Shown: piece by piece, positions 1-10,400 of the stretch
How the letters are laid out: every line of letters begins with the position of its first letter
How positions within the stretch are numbered: the stretch's first letter is position 1
From: Exophiala sp. HKRS030
Lineage: Eukaryota; Ascomycota; Eurotiomycetes; Chaetothyriales; Herpotrichiellaceae
DNA: 64,000 bases
Direction of reading: 5' to 3'
Assembly: GCA_023897205.1 (NCBI GenBank)
Contig: JAHWDD010000009.1
Location: forward strand, 1,798,001-1,862,000
Translations under genes and position numbers: made by a program
Notes under the pieces: generated by a model
What the model saw: only the letters and a program-made list of their open reading frames with translations
Databases searched by the model: none
Told to the model about the DNA's origin: nothing

Positions 1-1038
1 TCGTACCATAAGAAAGTATGTCTCGGGCGTAGGGTTAGTCTGGGTTGTGAATATCTCGGACCCGCTAAGGTCATCCGGCAAAGGAGCTCGTAGATGGGCA
101 TATTCGAACGGTCCAAGGTTTTCCGCCTTGGTCGCATTCGAGGTGCCTACTTGGCCCGGTTTAACAGTGAGCTTCGTCTTGCCCAGCCTTCGGCGACCGA
201 GGAGATCATCGTCTGTACCCTCGTCAGTACCACTCCACGATGTAAATCTTCAACGGTAGCGCGCTCACATGAAGGCGCTGTGCCAGGCGCAACAAGGGGG
301 TTGCGCTTTCCAGGAAGGGATCGCATGTCGACAAGAAAATATTCAGGGCTTCGAGGAGTACAAGTCGTGTAGAGCGCGGCGAAGTTGATGCGCAAGCAGG
401 GAAGAAGAAAGACAAGTGTGCGATCGCTGGCGCAACCGGGAGGATGAGAAGCGACAAAACACAAAAGATGGGCACGATTGGAGGTGGTAGTCGAGCGGTG
501 AGTTGTCCTTATGCGACTCAATGAAGCATCAGGCAACGCGACCAAAAGAGATGGAAGGTAATGAGAGCAGCGCGCGATTATTGGAGAAGAGGGAATGAGG
601 GTGGAAGAGGTTGCAGCTTCGTCACTTTTGGAACGGGGGGTGGCAGGGGAGCATAACGAGGGAACGATGAGTATTGGGGGATCAGGGCACCGGGACTCGA
701 TCATTGACATCCAGGGGTCTTGGTTGGTCGGAGGCTGCTAGATTAGCCCTACTAATTGCTGCTAGGGCCATGGATGCAATTATACGCTTAGTTCGCGCAG
801 GGACCCCTAGCTATTTCCTAGGCATCAGATCAACCCTCTAAGGCGTCGCTTCGAGAGGGGAGGCTGGGGACTTTTTCTCACCACCCACGAGTTCATCGAG
901 GTACTTGAGAGCCACGCTCGGTGCAGTGCAGAGGAGGGACGGATATCCGTAGAACTTGACTGAAATGTACTTCTGAACACATCTATGGTGTCATCGCATT
1001 TCCATAACAGGCCTGCGGCCTCTGCGACACCTTTCATC
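1..1038. other. intergenic region, no supported gene
   Basis: I see no gene I can support. The longest open frame (minus strand, 147-710) is rich in Ser, Pro and Arg, has no recognisable domain and is overlapped by open frames on the other strand, as expected of non-coding DNA. The left edge may hold the flank of a gene outside the window. Confidence 0.4.
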
Positions 1039-2712
1039 TCACACTTCTCCCTTGTTCTTCTTCGCCCCAAGCAGATTCCTGCTCTTCTCATCTTCTCTCT
1101 CGTCACCTATCTCCAGAGTCTCGTCTCCTCGATATTCCCATTCGTCAATATCTCGTGGGCCATCATGACCCTCGGGCGGTAAAGCCCATTGAGGTACAGG
1201 ACTGCGATAGCTCCAGCTTCCCGGCGTAAGGTCAGCATACGACAAGGCATGGAGGTAGATGCCCAGCTCATGCGGTCCAGGATCTGAGTAAAGCGGAGTG
1301 TCGCATATTGCGCATTTCTCTCCAGTCATCTTCTCACCTTTCCGCTTGTTGTAGTCTGCAACCATTTCATCGTGTGCCTTGACAAATGCTCCGTATTGAG
1401 GGTCGTCGTGCATCGGGTTCTCACCAGAGCCAGCCAGCGACCCAGCATGCAAAGTGCCTTCTGGTAATGGTTTGAAGTTCAATTTGTCTTGTGCATCTTT
1501 CAATCTTGCTGCTTCTGACACCGTCATTTGCTGTGTCTGCTCTGTCCTCGCTGCTTGTCGTTGCTGCTCGTAAGATAACGAGTCCGAAACCTCTGTCTTC
1601 CCGATCTTCTTCAATTTGGCTATGATTTCCTCGTCGTTCTCCCCTGTTGATTCGTTCTTCGCAAGAGACGGTCCAAACACTGCCCTATTACTGTAGATCG
1701 GATCATTGGTAATCGGGTGTCCAAGAAACTGCAAATGGACTCGAATTTGATGCGTGCGCCCAGTCAAGGGCAGGCAATGAACGATGCTATATCCTTCATT
1801 CTCTGTCCCAGATATCGCCGGCGCAGGTTGGGCTCCTGTCGCACCAGTCGAAACACCTGATGAGTCGGTACCGCTCGAGGTATGCGGCTTGCTCGTAGGA
1901 TAGTATGCTAACCTTCTGAACAAAGTCTTTGCAGATTTTCCGCTTGCTCTGGCTCTATTCAGGCCTACGATAGGACTGATTTGTAGGATACTCTCCTCAC
2001 ACTTGACCACACCACCTCTCATAGAATCGCCGTCCCAACCCTCGCCGTCCGGAAATCGACCCTTGACCCTGGCGACATATTCCTTGCGCACCGTACGGCC
2101 GCGAAGTTTCTCGCTGATGACCTCAGCTTCTTTGCTGGTTTTGCCAATGAACATAATCCCGCTGGTCAATCGGTCGAGTCTGTTGCATGGCAGCGGTTTG
2201 AAACCAAGCTGTCTTTCTGCTTTCATGATCTCAACGACCGAGTTGTAGTTGTAGCGACCCGCAGGATGGACAGGTACGCCGGCTGGCTTATCGATCACGA
2301 TCATATCATCTGTTTCGTGGATGACTCGGACAGGCTGCGCCGTCACCGGCGGCTCATGTCTGTGAAGGGTGTGTGAGATGACATCTCCATTCTGAACAAT
2401 GGTATGGACATCATTACATGGCTTGCCATTGATTATGATTTGCCCTGCCTCTATCGCTTCTTTGTAATATTCCCTGGTTCGGTCACGAAATTCTGCTGCG
2501 AAGATGTCCAGAATCTCTCGGCCTCGCCATCGTTGTTTGCAGTATGTATTGTACGTGAAATGGTAAGGTGCAACCCGACGCAGGCCATTCTCAACAAAAT
2601 ACGGTTTGGGGAGTGTGCCAGCAGGGGTTATGGCAACGTCTGGAGGAGGCGGTAGGGGTACTCGGTTGTCTTCGAAAGACGCCGCACGCAATTCGCTCGT
2701 GATCAAGGCCAT
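1039..2712 (-). CDS. PUS9: RluA-family RNA pseudouridine synthase (Pus9/Rib2-like)
   Basis: This gene encodes a 557-residue single-exon protein of the RluA/RsuA pseudouridine synthase superfamily, in the Pus9/Rib2 branch that modifies U32 of tRNAs. An S4-like RNA-binding segment lies near residues 85-115 (EAIEAGQIIINGKPC). The catalytic core follows with a DKPAGVPVHP motif (141-150) and the active-site RLDRLTSG motif, in which Asp180 is the expected nucleophile. A later LTGRTHQIRVHLQ motif is also typical. The core is interrupted by a Ser/Thr/Gly-rich linker near 270-305. The C-terminal 150 residues contain a Cys-Ala-Ile-Cys pair and an HELGIYLHALSYA segment seen in fungal members. Yeast Rib2 carries a separate deaminase domain at its C-terminus; I do not see it here, so a dedicated Pus9-type enzyme is more likely. 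Mitochondrial versus cytosolic location is not decidable from the N-terminus. Confidence 0.9.
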   Translation of the reverse strand: MALITSELRAASFEDNRVPLPPPPDVAITPAGTLPKPYFVENGLRRVAPYHFTYNTYCKQRWRGREILDIFAAEFRDRTREYYKEAIEAGQIIINGKPCNDVHTIVQNGDVISHTLHRHEPPVTAQPVRVIHETDDMIVIDKPAGVPVHPAGRYNYNSVVEIMKAERQLGFKPLPCNRLDRLTSGIMFIGKTSKEAEVISEKLRGRTVRKEYVARVKGRFPDGEGWDGDSMRGGVVKCEESILQISPIVGLNRARASGKSAKTLFRRLAYYPTSKPHTSSGTDSSGVSTGATGAQPAPAISGTENEGYSIVHCLPLTGRTHQIRVHLQFLGHPITNDPIYSNRAVFGPSLAKNESTGENDEEIIAKLKKIGKTEVSDSLSYEQQRQAARTEQTQQMTVSEAARLKDAQDKLNFKPLPEGTLHAGSLAGSGENPMHDDPQYGAFVKAHDEMVADYNKRKGEKMTGEKCAICDTPLYSDPGPHELGIYLHALSYADLTPGSWSYRSPVPQWALPPEGHDGPRDIDEWEYRGDETLEIGDEREDEKSRNLLGAKKNKGEV

Positions 2713-3569
2713 GCCTGGATTCGAAGCAGGTTTGGGAACTCGTCCCTTACTTGCCAGATAGGCAATTATACGTGCTGAAGGAGCCAGCGAATGTATTTAG
2801 GAATGTAGGATCTGCTCCGTGAAAGGTGGACTGCGACGGTTGGCTGTTGAGAGACGAATCTTTTTTTGCCGGGAGAATTTCTTCCTTGCGGCAGCAGTAG
2901 TTCCTGTGCACTGCACCCGACTACGACTCTATACCTTCAGAATGACTCTTTCGCTTATCTTCTAATTATCAGTTATGGTATACTATAGGTCGCATTGGTG
3001 AACGTTGGACTGGGCAGGAAAAGGGACTCGATCGCTTGCCCGGCATCAGACGATAAACGAGACACACACTCGCTGACTACCTAGTGCACAAGCGACACAA
3101 TCTCTATGTTCATGGGAGGAGTTGTAATGCTCGTGGGATGTAGATGCACGATGTGGGAATGTAGACTGGGCGATATAGTCCAGATCAGAGGGTTAAACCT
3201 GCCCTCCCAAAGCACCGAACTGTCCTGGTGCCAGCGCAACAGCAACCATCCATAGGTAGTAATCACTGCAAAATGTCGTGCGGTTAGCTAAAAGGAGGCG
3301 AGGAATACTGGGCTCTCGATAATGAAGATCTGGTATCATTTTGCAGTCCGAAGGAAAATTGGCTGAAATGGTATCATTTTCTTTTTTGTTTTCTTCAGGC
3401 CGACCAGATGCATTGGATCGAGCCCAAGAATGAGCAGCAGCCGTAAGATTGACAAACTCCATCATCCTAGACATGCTAGATCCATCGAGGCCGCGCTTTG
3501 ATTGACCTCATTTATCATCCTTTCATCCACCCAGAAAGCCATATCAACACATCCTCAGTATTCTCCAGC
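2713..3569. other. intergenic region between PUS9-like gene and RPL32
   Basis: The region serves as the upstream region of the PUS9-like gene and the downstream region of RPL32. A minus-strand open frame at 3193-3474 could be a tiny spliced gene (an intron-like branch site and TGCAG acceptor end at 3266). It is treated as a finding because I do not recognise the product. Nothing else stands out. Confidence 0.4.
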
Positions 3570-4082
3570 TCATGACTCGGTGGTGATCTTAGCCTTGGGG
3601 TTGGTAACCTTGACGCCCAGAGCCTTTGCCTTGGCGACGATTTCGACTCGCTTTCTCGAAGAAACAGCGGATGCGATCTCGGCGGCATATGTTCGGTTGT
3701 GCATGAGGAGGATTTCGACATCGCGGGCGTTGTGAACGAGGAATGCTCGGTGGCCTGAGGGCATCATGTGTCGGGTCTTCTTGTTTGAGCCAAAACCGAT
3801 CTACACAGAAAGTCTGTTAGCCTCCCACTCCATGAAGTCGAAGTTTTCCCACAAAATTCTCATGTAGTCGGGATCACATCTTCAACCTCTTCCCAGGCTT
3901 TCGAGAGTATAACGTACCGATGGCATGACCATTTGGCCCTTAAATCGTCTTCGGACTCGGTTGTCGATACCCTTTGGTTTTCTCCATGCTGATGGCACGC
4001 ACTTGAATCTGTCGGACTGGTGTCTGAACCACGACTTGGGGTGCTTCTTGACGATAGGAACGTGCTTCTTTGCGGACACCAT
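3570..4082 (-). CDS. RPL32: 60S ribosomal protein eL32
   Basis: This gene encodes ribosomal protein eL32 of the large cytosolic subunit. The model is complement(join(3570..3800, 3918..4082)), giving 131 residues, the usual length of the family. Exon 1 encodes the start [13 protein letters not shown] followed by a [20 protein letters not shown] core. A 117-nt intron (GTACGT donor, GTGTAG acceptor) follows MPS, and exon 2 begins [17 protein letters not shown] and ends in [13 protein letters not shown]. The ATG at 4082 was chosen because family members begin with this sequence and the frame upstream does not match. Two oddities against fungal relatives are HPKSW for the usual RTKRF-like stretch and the MVMPS residues at the exon border. 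Strong constitutive expression is expected, but I see no clear promoter element. Confidence 0.97.
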
Positions 4083-4466
4083 CTTCGCTACTGTCAGCTT
4101 CTGCAAATCGACAATGCAGGAATTATTTACCTTGCCGGTGTTGTGGGATGAATAGCTGAAGCAAAGTCGGAAAGGTTGAGATTGAAGTCAGTGGTTTCCT
4201 CAAGTGCGCAGTTTGCGCCTTCCTCAATTTCTGCGCCAAGACTTACATTGTGTGGAAGGTCGCCAATAATGCGCTAAACCATTTTTAGCGTAGTTCGCTT
4301 TAGAGACACTCCATATCGATACGTCTACTCCGTACGAGTACAGTCAATGGCAAGTACCAGGATTAAGAGAAACAAGTACCATACTAGTACTGATTGCAAC
4401 TCTCATCAATGAGGTATTATTCATTCAACATTTCATCGACGTGTGCCTGATATCTAAAGCCCTATT
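4083..4466. other. intergenic region upstream of RPL32
   Basis: This is the presumed RPL32 promoter and the downstream flank of the oxidoreductase gene. It contains a short perfect hairpin (7-bp arms 4272-4278 and 4284-4290, 5-nt loop) and a partial TACTCCGTAC motif near 4325. No gene is seen. Confidence 0.4.
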
Positions 4467-5641
4467 TTACACTTCTTGATGTTGCAGCTTTATTGGAGCG
4501 CCGTCTTGCTCTCCACTTCTCAACATGGCTTCAATGAGCTCAAGATCGGCCAACGCCTCTTCAGGAGATTGCAGTTCGTTGACCTTGCCAGCTGCAAGCG
4601 CTTCACCCCAAGCGCGCACCTCGGGAGGCACGCCAGTCCTTTCGTCCTCAATTTCGTCAACCTTGTCATCAATGGTGACCTTATTTTTAGAGATACTGAC
4701 AAAGCCGTTCTCTGTCGCGACCGTCCACTCACTCCCCTTTGCAGTGGTGCCGAATGAGATTGAAATAGTTCCAACCGCGCCCTTCTTGCTCTTCGCAGTA
4801 GCTTCGACCGTATCCACCGGTGGCAGATGCTCTTGCAGAAGGGCAGAGTGCGCCGATATCGATACTAGTGGGTTATCCTTGCCTAGCATCAATCGAAGCG
4901 CTGCAGTAAAGTGAACTCCGCCATCAAGCAAGAAACCACCCTGGTGAGTAGGAACCTTACGCCATCTGTCCCGTGTCAGTATCTCGTCCTGAGAATGCCT
5001 TATGTACTCACGAAGTTTCAAAATACTTTCCACCCTGGACCATCGTCTGCATCCGACATCTAAATGTCAATTGCCGACCCTTAGGTCTGACTGCCTCCGC
5101 AGCGTGCACGAATGAACTTGTATATCTGACATTCTCGGCGACTCCCCACGTTACTCCCTTGGGTGCTATCTCGGATCGATACCACTTGATCAATTCGACC
5201 GCATCCTGAACATTTTCGGCGACAGGCTTCTCGGAGAGGACATGTTTGCCAGCAAGTAACGCTTTCCGAATGTACTCTGGCTGGTTTTTGATAGGCAGGG
5301 CGATGATGACAGCTCCAATGTCTGAACGTGTGAGCAAGTTGTCCAATGACTTTCCGGCACCCGAGTCGTCAGAGTAGATGTCGACTTTGGACTCGTCGAC
5401 TTCTAAAGTCTTTGCCGACTTCAGCGATCGGGAGTAGACCGCCTTCAAAGTGAGGTCCTTGGCAGCCTCAATAGCAGGCTAGAATCCAGGGCATGTTAGC
5501 CAGAGGAGGGTGATACCCATCAGGTAGTTCTACCAACCTTATGCTCCTCCCTGGCGAAGATTCCTGAGATTGTTAGAACCACGTCGACAAAGCTATGAAG
5601 AAGACTGTACCTCCACCCAAGATGGCGACTCCTATCGTCAT
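4467..5641 (-). CDS. Gfo/Idh/MocA-family NAD(P)-dependent oxidoreductase
   Basis: This gene encodes a 340-residue oxidoreductase of the glucose-fructose oxidoreductase / inositol dehydrogenase family. The model is complement(join(4467..4965, 5012..5478, 5538..5563, 5611..5641)). The 1023-nt coding length stays in frame, and the introns are 46, 59 and 47 nt. The first exon encodes MTIGVAILGGG, the start of the Rossmann nucleotide-binding fold. The family catalytic motif GKHVLSEKPVAEN (Glu-Lys-Pro) follows, then FLLDGGVHFTAALR, which supplies the Asp and His of the active site. The substrate is unknown: fungal members act on sugars, dihydrodiols or biliverdin-like compounds. It is transcribed away from a haem-oxygenase-like gene across about 900 bp, so a shared role is possible but unproven. 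The second exon is only 26 nt long. Confidence 0.88.
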
Positions 5642-6545
5642 GTTGTGTAGGCAACGATGTTATTTGGCTGCAGTATTATTATTCCGATCTCGGCAAAACC
5701 TTTCCTTGTCGAAGGGATAGACTCGACGGAAACAGTCCTGATATATTGTATCGGTGCAATGAGGGGCAGAGAAGGGCGATAGGTATTATTATGTACACCC
5801 ACCTCTGCACCACGCACACGGCTGAGAAAATTACCCGATTAGGCAACTCCGCCGACTAGTCTGCAAAACGCACCAAGGGCTCGAACTCGGCCATCTCAAC
5901 CAGCCTATTTTACTGTGATGCAATTTAGCCGCAATACAATGCCACCGATATCTGATAATATGACAAAGGACAAGGAAGTGTCACAGACAGCAAAGACGGT
6001 GAACACGGGGTTGTACGGCGCCGACGTCCGGAGCTGTAGGCGAGTCACGTGCATGGGCTATGAATGGCCGTGGCCAAAAATCACGTCACGATCGTTGGGA
6101 ATTATTACTCGAAAAGTGAATCGACATTTCAAAATTCGCCATATCCGAGCAATGGGAAATAACACGCCAACGGTAGAATTCCTTGGGGCTCAAGGCCAGT
6201 AACATGCACTTTTCTTCCTGTCAACACCTGAACGCGTCTTTACCTTCATCGTCAACATTCTTTTCTTATCATCACTCATAGAGACTGTATTTCTTTCGTT
6301 TGTGTCTCCTTTGGGCTTCATCCCGTTGCGTCGTCTCCCCGGTCAACGCCTCAACCGTGGACCCTGCGCCACATTTTCCTCCCTAGGTTGCCTATCCTCA
6401 CCAGTGCCGTACAACGCACAGGTGGTCCTATAACAAGGATACTAACGTTCCAACCTTCTTTCTGACCTTCCTCAATGCACCGTCACCAAGGTCAAAGATA
6501 GAGAGCCCGCCTGTGGAACCAACAGGCCGGTCCGACTTGATCAAG
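5642..6545. promoter_or_regulatory. divergent upstream region of the oxidoreductase and haem-oxygenase-like genes
   Basis: About 900 bp separate two divergently transcribed starts. A CACGTG core near 6046 and a CACGTCACG stretch near 6082 are possible bZIP or bHLH sites. The last 300 bp before 6546 are pyrimidine-rich, as in many fungal 5' leaders. No coding potential is supported, including the short plus-strand frame at 5915-6202. Confidence 0.35.
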
Positions 6546-7469
6546 ATGGACACATCGCTAATCGTGACCTCACGACCCAACCTTCCAGCAGGGCTTCACG
6601 CCGCCACGAGAGAGCAGCATCATGCCCTCAACACATCGATCACAGCGCGCTTACCGTTATGTCTGCCACCTTGTGTCGACAGCCCGCGTCTCTACACTCT
6701 GGGCATGATGGTGTTTGGCCAGATATACTTCGCCTTTGAAGACTTTTTGGAAAAGTCACTGACAACCTCAACCGTACTTGACGCGCGACTGCGAGAGGTT
6801 TACCAACGAGTCAAATTTCGCGAACTCACCCGAACCAGTCGGCTACGGGACGACATTGAGTTGTTGCAATCGCGACTGGATGCTACCGCGGTGGCAGATC
6901 TCAATCAGCTTTCTGAGCAAGCCCAACGAGTCTTTGCGTCTCGAATTACATCTTCTTTGGCAGCAAGACCACACGCTCTGCTGGCGTATGCCTGGGCAAT
7001 GTATCTCGCTCTCTTCAACGGCGGAAGGTGGATCCGGCGACAACTCGTATCAGCAGGGACTGATTTTTGGGGCCCCGGTGAACTGCCGTTGTCATTCTGG
7101 GTATTCGAGGTCGACGATAGAGGAGACATCCACCACGAGGCTCTGAAAATGCGGTTCAAAACGGCATTCGCAGAGGCGTCGGCACTCCTAACCGATGTTG
7201 AGAGTTCAGAGGTGATTGATGAGTCAAAGAATCTCTTTGTCACTTGCTCGCAGATGGTGGAGTTCCTGGACAAGGCCGTGGCGGAAAGAGCATCATCTGA
7301 TGAAAGTCGCCTTGGTGCATCGGACCCCCCTGATTCGACTGCTGGTCTGGGGTATCGAAGCCCAGCCTCATCCTTTGTTACGGCATGGGGCTACATCACC
7401 TCCAGTCTTGCATCGCTCAAAACGACATCGAAGGTCGTCTGGGGTCCTCGAGTCGAGGTCAATGACTGA
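6546..7469 (+). CDS. haem-oxygenase-like protein
   Basis: This single-exon gene encodes about 307 residues of the haem oxygenase-like (all-helical) fold. The start at 6546 is the first ATG in frame; the frame stays open a little further upstream without one. The N-terminal LHAATREQHHALN matches the helix that carries the proximal haem-ligand histidine in this fold (His25 or His26 here). The stretch LLAYAWAMYLALFNGGRWIRRQL resembles the distal helix of haem oxygenases, with its Gly-Gly kink. The last 60 residues are Ser/Ala-rich and probably disordered. Fungal relatives are mostly uncharacterised, so haem degradation to biliverdin is plausible but not shown. I see no clear membrane anchor, unlike yeast Hmx1. 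Confidence 0.75.
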   Translation: MDTSLIVTSRPNLPAGLHAATREQHHALNTSITARLPLCLPPCVDSPRLYTLGMMVFGQIYFAFEDFLEKSLTTSTVLDARLREVYQRVKFRELTRTSRLRDDIELLQSRLDATAVADLNQLSEQAQRVFASRITSSLAARPHALLAYAWAMYLALFNGGRWIRRQLVSAGTDFWGPGELPLSFWVFEVDDRGDIHHEALKMRFKTAFAEASALLTDVESSEVIDESKNLFVTCSQMVEFLDKAVAERASSDESRLGASDPPDSTAGLGYRSPASSFVTAWGYITSSLASLKTTSKVVWGPRVEVND

Positions 7470-10400
7470 GGCGAGATGGGCGACCAGTCGAGAATGTGCG
7501 GTGTTTGGCTGGCCCGTGCTATCTTGCAGTTCCCAAACAAGGCAGATCCTTCCCACAAGCAGTGCTTGCAAAGATTGATTCGAAGCCCGGAAATGTCGCC
7601 AAGAGATGTCCACCTCTCAACTCAGGGGCTGATGTTGAATTTCGACTGTGGTGCGCATACTGCTACCTCGTGATCTCTCTCAGGGTGACATTTTGAGTTT
7701 TTACAGACGCGGAAGGATGGGCTCGATTCAATCTGTCCTGGTGAGCTACGTTTGCTTCTAGCAGAGTCTAAGCCGAGCAGCCGAGCCCAAATTCAAGTAT
7801 GCATTTCGACACCGTCACGAATGTTAGCGAACACGAGGACGGGAATGGGGGATCAAGGCTTTCTCTCAGATGTTGTATCCAGGTTGGTATCCGTATGTTC
7901 CGTGAACAGAGTGGATGTTCTTTCTATTCCTATCAGCGCTCTCCTCTTGGACCAAGCGCCTACGGGGTATTCATTGAGGAATTAGAAAAGACTAGAAAGT
8001 TTGGGCTAGACTCGTTGATGGTTGGTGACCAAGACGCCGGATACTTTGTGGTGGTGTTTTTGGGATTAGCTCCTTCACTTTCTCACTACGGCCATGGAGT
8101 ACTTGTACTTATTAGACCTAGAATTAGTCTTCCACATGGGAGTTATGGACCAAGACGTGTGAACGGGGAAAGTGAATACCTTATCAATCCAAGGTTCAGT
8201 ACGATCTGATTCATGAAACAAGTTACAGACCACCTACAGTACTCCCTACTTCTCGGGGGAGGTTCAGTGGGTGCCTACGGAGCAGCATAACCGCCCGGTA
8301 TAGTCAAACTCTGCGAGATTCAGGGGATAAGAATGTCCCAAAAGTCCATTTACTCCTTTTCGTTTAGTTTCGATTGAGACCAGTCGCGCGTGATCGACCG
8401 AAAAAAACACTGGCAGTGCACATGCTTCGTATAATATAGTCGGAGGAGTCAATTGTAAATGTTAAGGTTGGACCCCTGATCCCTGATGTTCTTGCCCCGT
8501 ACAGTACGGAGTTCGATACAAGGAAGATTGTTGCTGAGAAGATTGGTGACCTCAGGTATAGGTGTCACCCGGGTGCTTTATGTTTGGTCAATTACATCCA
8601 CTCCGCTGCTCCAGACTCTTTGAAAGACTGGGTCGCCTGGTCCGAGTATCTGGGACAAAATAATAATACTACCTTACCAGACAAAGGGAGACATGGTGAA
8701 GTACCCCGTACTGTAAGCTTTTTCCTCCCGGTGGAATTTTTAAAGGCGGGTATTGTAGGTCTTGTACAGCACCAAAGATACTCCATCTGAAGTACATCAT
8801 TGGCTGCATATCAGTCCCTAAAAGCAGTCGCATACTGTACGATGAACCCTTTCCTCTTCTTACCTGGTCCGCTGGAAAAGACTTGATTGTTGGAGGCTGT
8901 GCAGAGCCGTTAGTGTCGCGGAACTAGAGGCTCGGCGGACGACCCAAGTTCAGCCGTGATCCGGGGCATGGCCTGTGCGCACCATCGACGAACGGCTCGC
9001 CCACAGTACCTATGGATTTAACTGAGACTTACTCCGTAGATATCTCGTGTTTCGGATTTCGTTTGTCCACTACGCAGGGATAATCTGCCGGCATTCAGTG
9101 ACTAGGGTAGCCAAAATGTCGCAGTAGTACAGAGAAAGGAGTCCTTCGACAGAAGTATCAAGGCTAAAAGGAGTTGGACGATCTTCCGTACTCGCTGCAT
9201 AGGGTGCCAAATCCGTGTCATCAACGTTGGATCGAGCCGGGAAGAGAAACCAATAATGCTAACTTTTCGCCTTGGAAACCGTTCCAGATCCAGAGTGAGA
9301 CCGGCCGGCTGAGATACATCACAGAGGGTTGAGGCACGATTCAGAGCTTGCCGACCCAATGAAACAGCAGGAGCAGCGAATGTAGACTGGGAAGTACCTG
9401 GTTTGAACAGGATACATGTGCCGGCGACCACGAGAACGAAAGTTTCAAGCTCTGGCCTCCGGTATCTTTGGTGGTACTCCCGATGACAAGGAAGGGCTGG
9501 AGACGATAGTTCGTGATTGAAATCGATGACGCCCTGAAGAACAACTGGGGATGGTAAGAACATGCAGTATAAACCAACCGAGTGAAGGAAGAAAACCAGG
9601 GTCGAGATATCTACATCACTGGCAAGAGCGGCTCGCACTGTGCACCTGATGGTCCTTGATAGAAGTTCAAAGTCACGAGGAACACATGGCTAACTACTAT
9701 TCGACAGTGTTCAAGCAGTCCCAGAGCGCTGGGACCCTGTGCGACATGTCGAGCAACCACTCGTATTATTTTGGGAGCTTTTGTAAAGAACTGGCTTCGT
9801 CCTGAAACTCAATTTGCGACCCGTGTGTCCTTTTGCTTTGAAGAAAATGGCCAAGGATTTGTTTTTTCGCTAGAGATAACTTGAGCGTAATAGCAACCCC
9901 GAACATGTAAAGTATAGCAATTCAGAAACTACGGATAGGATTCTCGGGCTACATAGCGGCAAAGAATATCAGGAGATCAACGCTGCAGATTGCCTCGTGG
10001 CAATTAACTCTCTTTCAGGGATGAATGTGTTGTCAAAGCATTTTCCCTTTCCATCATGGGCCTCAACTGATCCCACCTGAGGTGGCTTAGTCCAAGAACC
10101 ATGATCATGATCATCATGTTTTGCCTCCCGAAAGACTCTTCACGCCGTGATGCGAGGGCGGCAGTAGTTAACATTCCGGGGAAGATGGGAAGCCCAGTTT
10201 TTACTGGGGACGCAGATTGATTGATTGATTCGCGCGGGCGAGGTTGTGGCAAATGCATGGCTTGGACAAGCGCAGTGGTGGCGATGTTAGAATTTCCACT
10301 CGGCAAATTTGGACTGAAGAAAAGCGGTTTACTGCGTACAGTATCTCGTACAAAAAGTTGACGGAAAGATCCAGGCAGATGGTGTAGTGTATCAGACTAC

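Noticed and set aside
147..710. Minus-strand open frame of 187 codons
   Set aside because: No domain, biased composition, and open frames on the opposite strand over the same span.
5820..5901. tRNA-like stretch on the minus strand (GGTTGAG and CTCAGCC ends can pair; GGCCGAG resembles a D-arm)
   Set aside because: The expected T-arm stem does not pair and there is no TTCRA loop or convincing anticodon arm. The similarity is probably chance.
7799..8209. Plus-strand 136-codon frame
   Set aside because: No recognisable motif and isolated in gene-poor DNA. No splice-linked neighbour exon was found.
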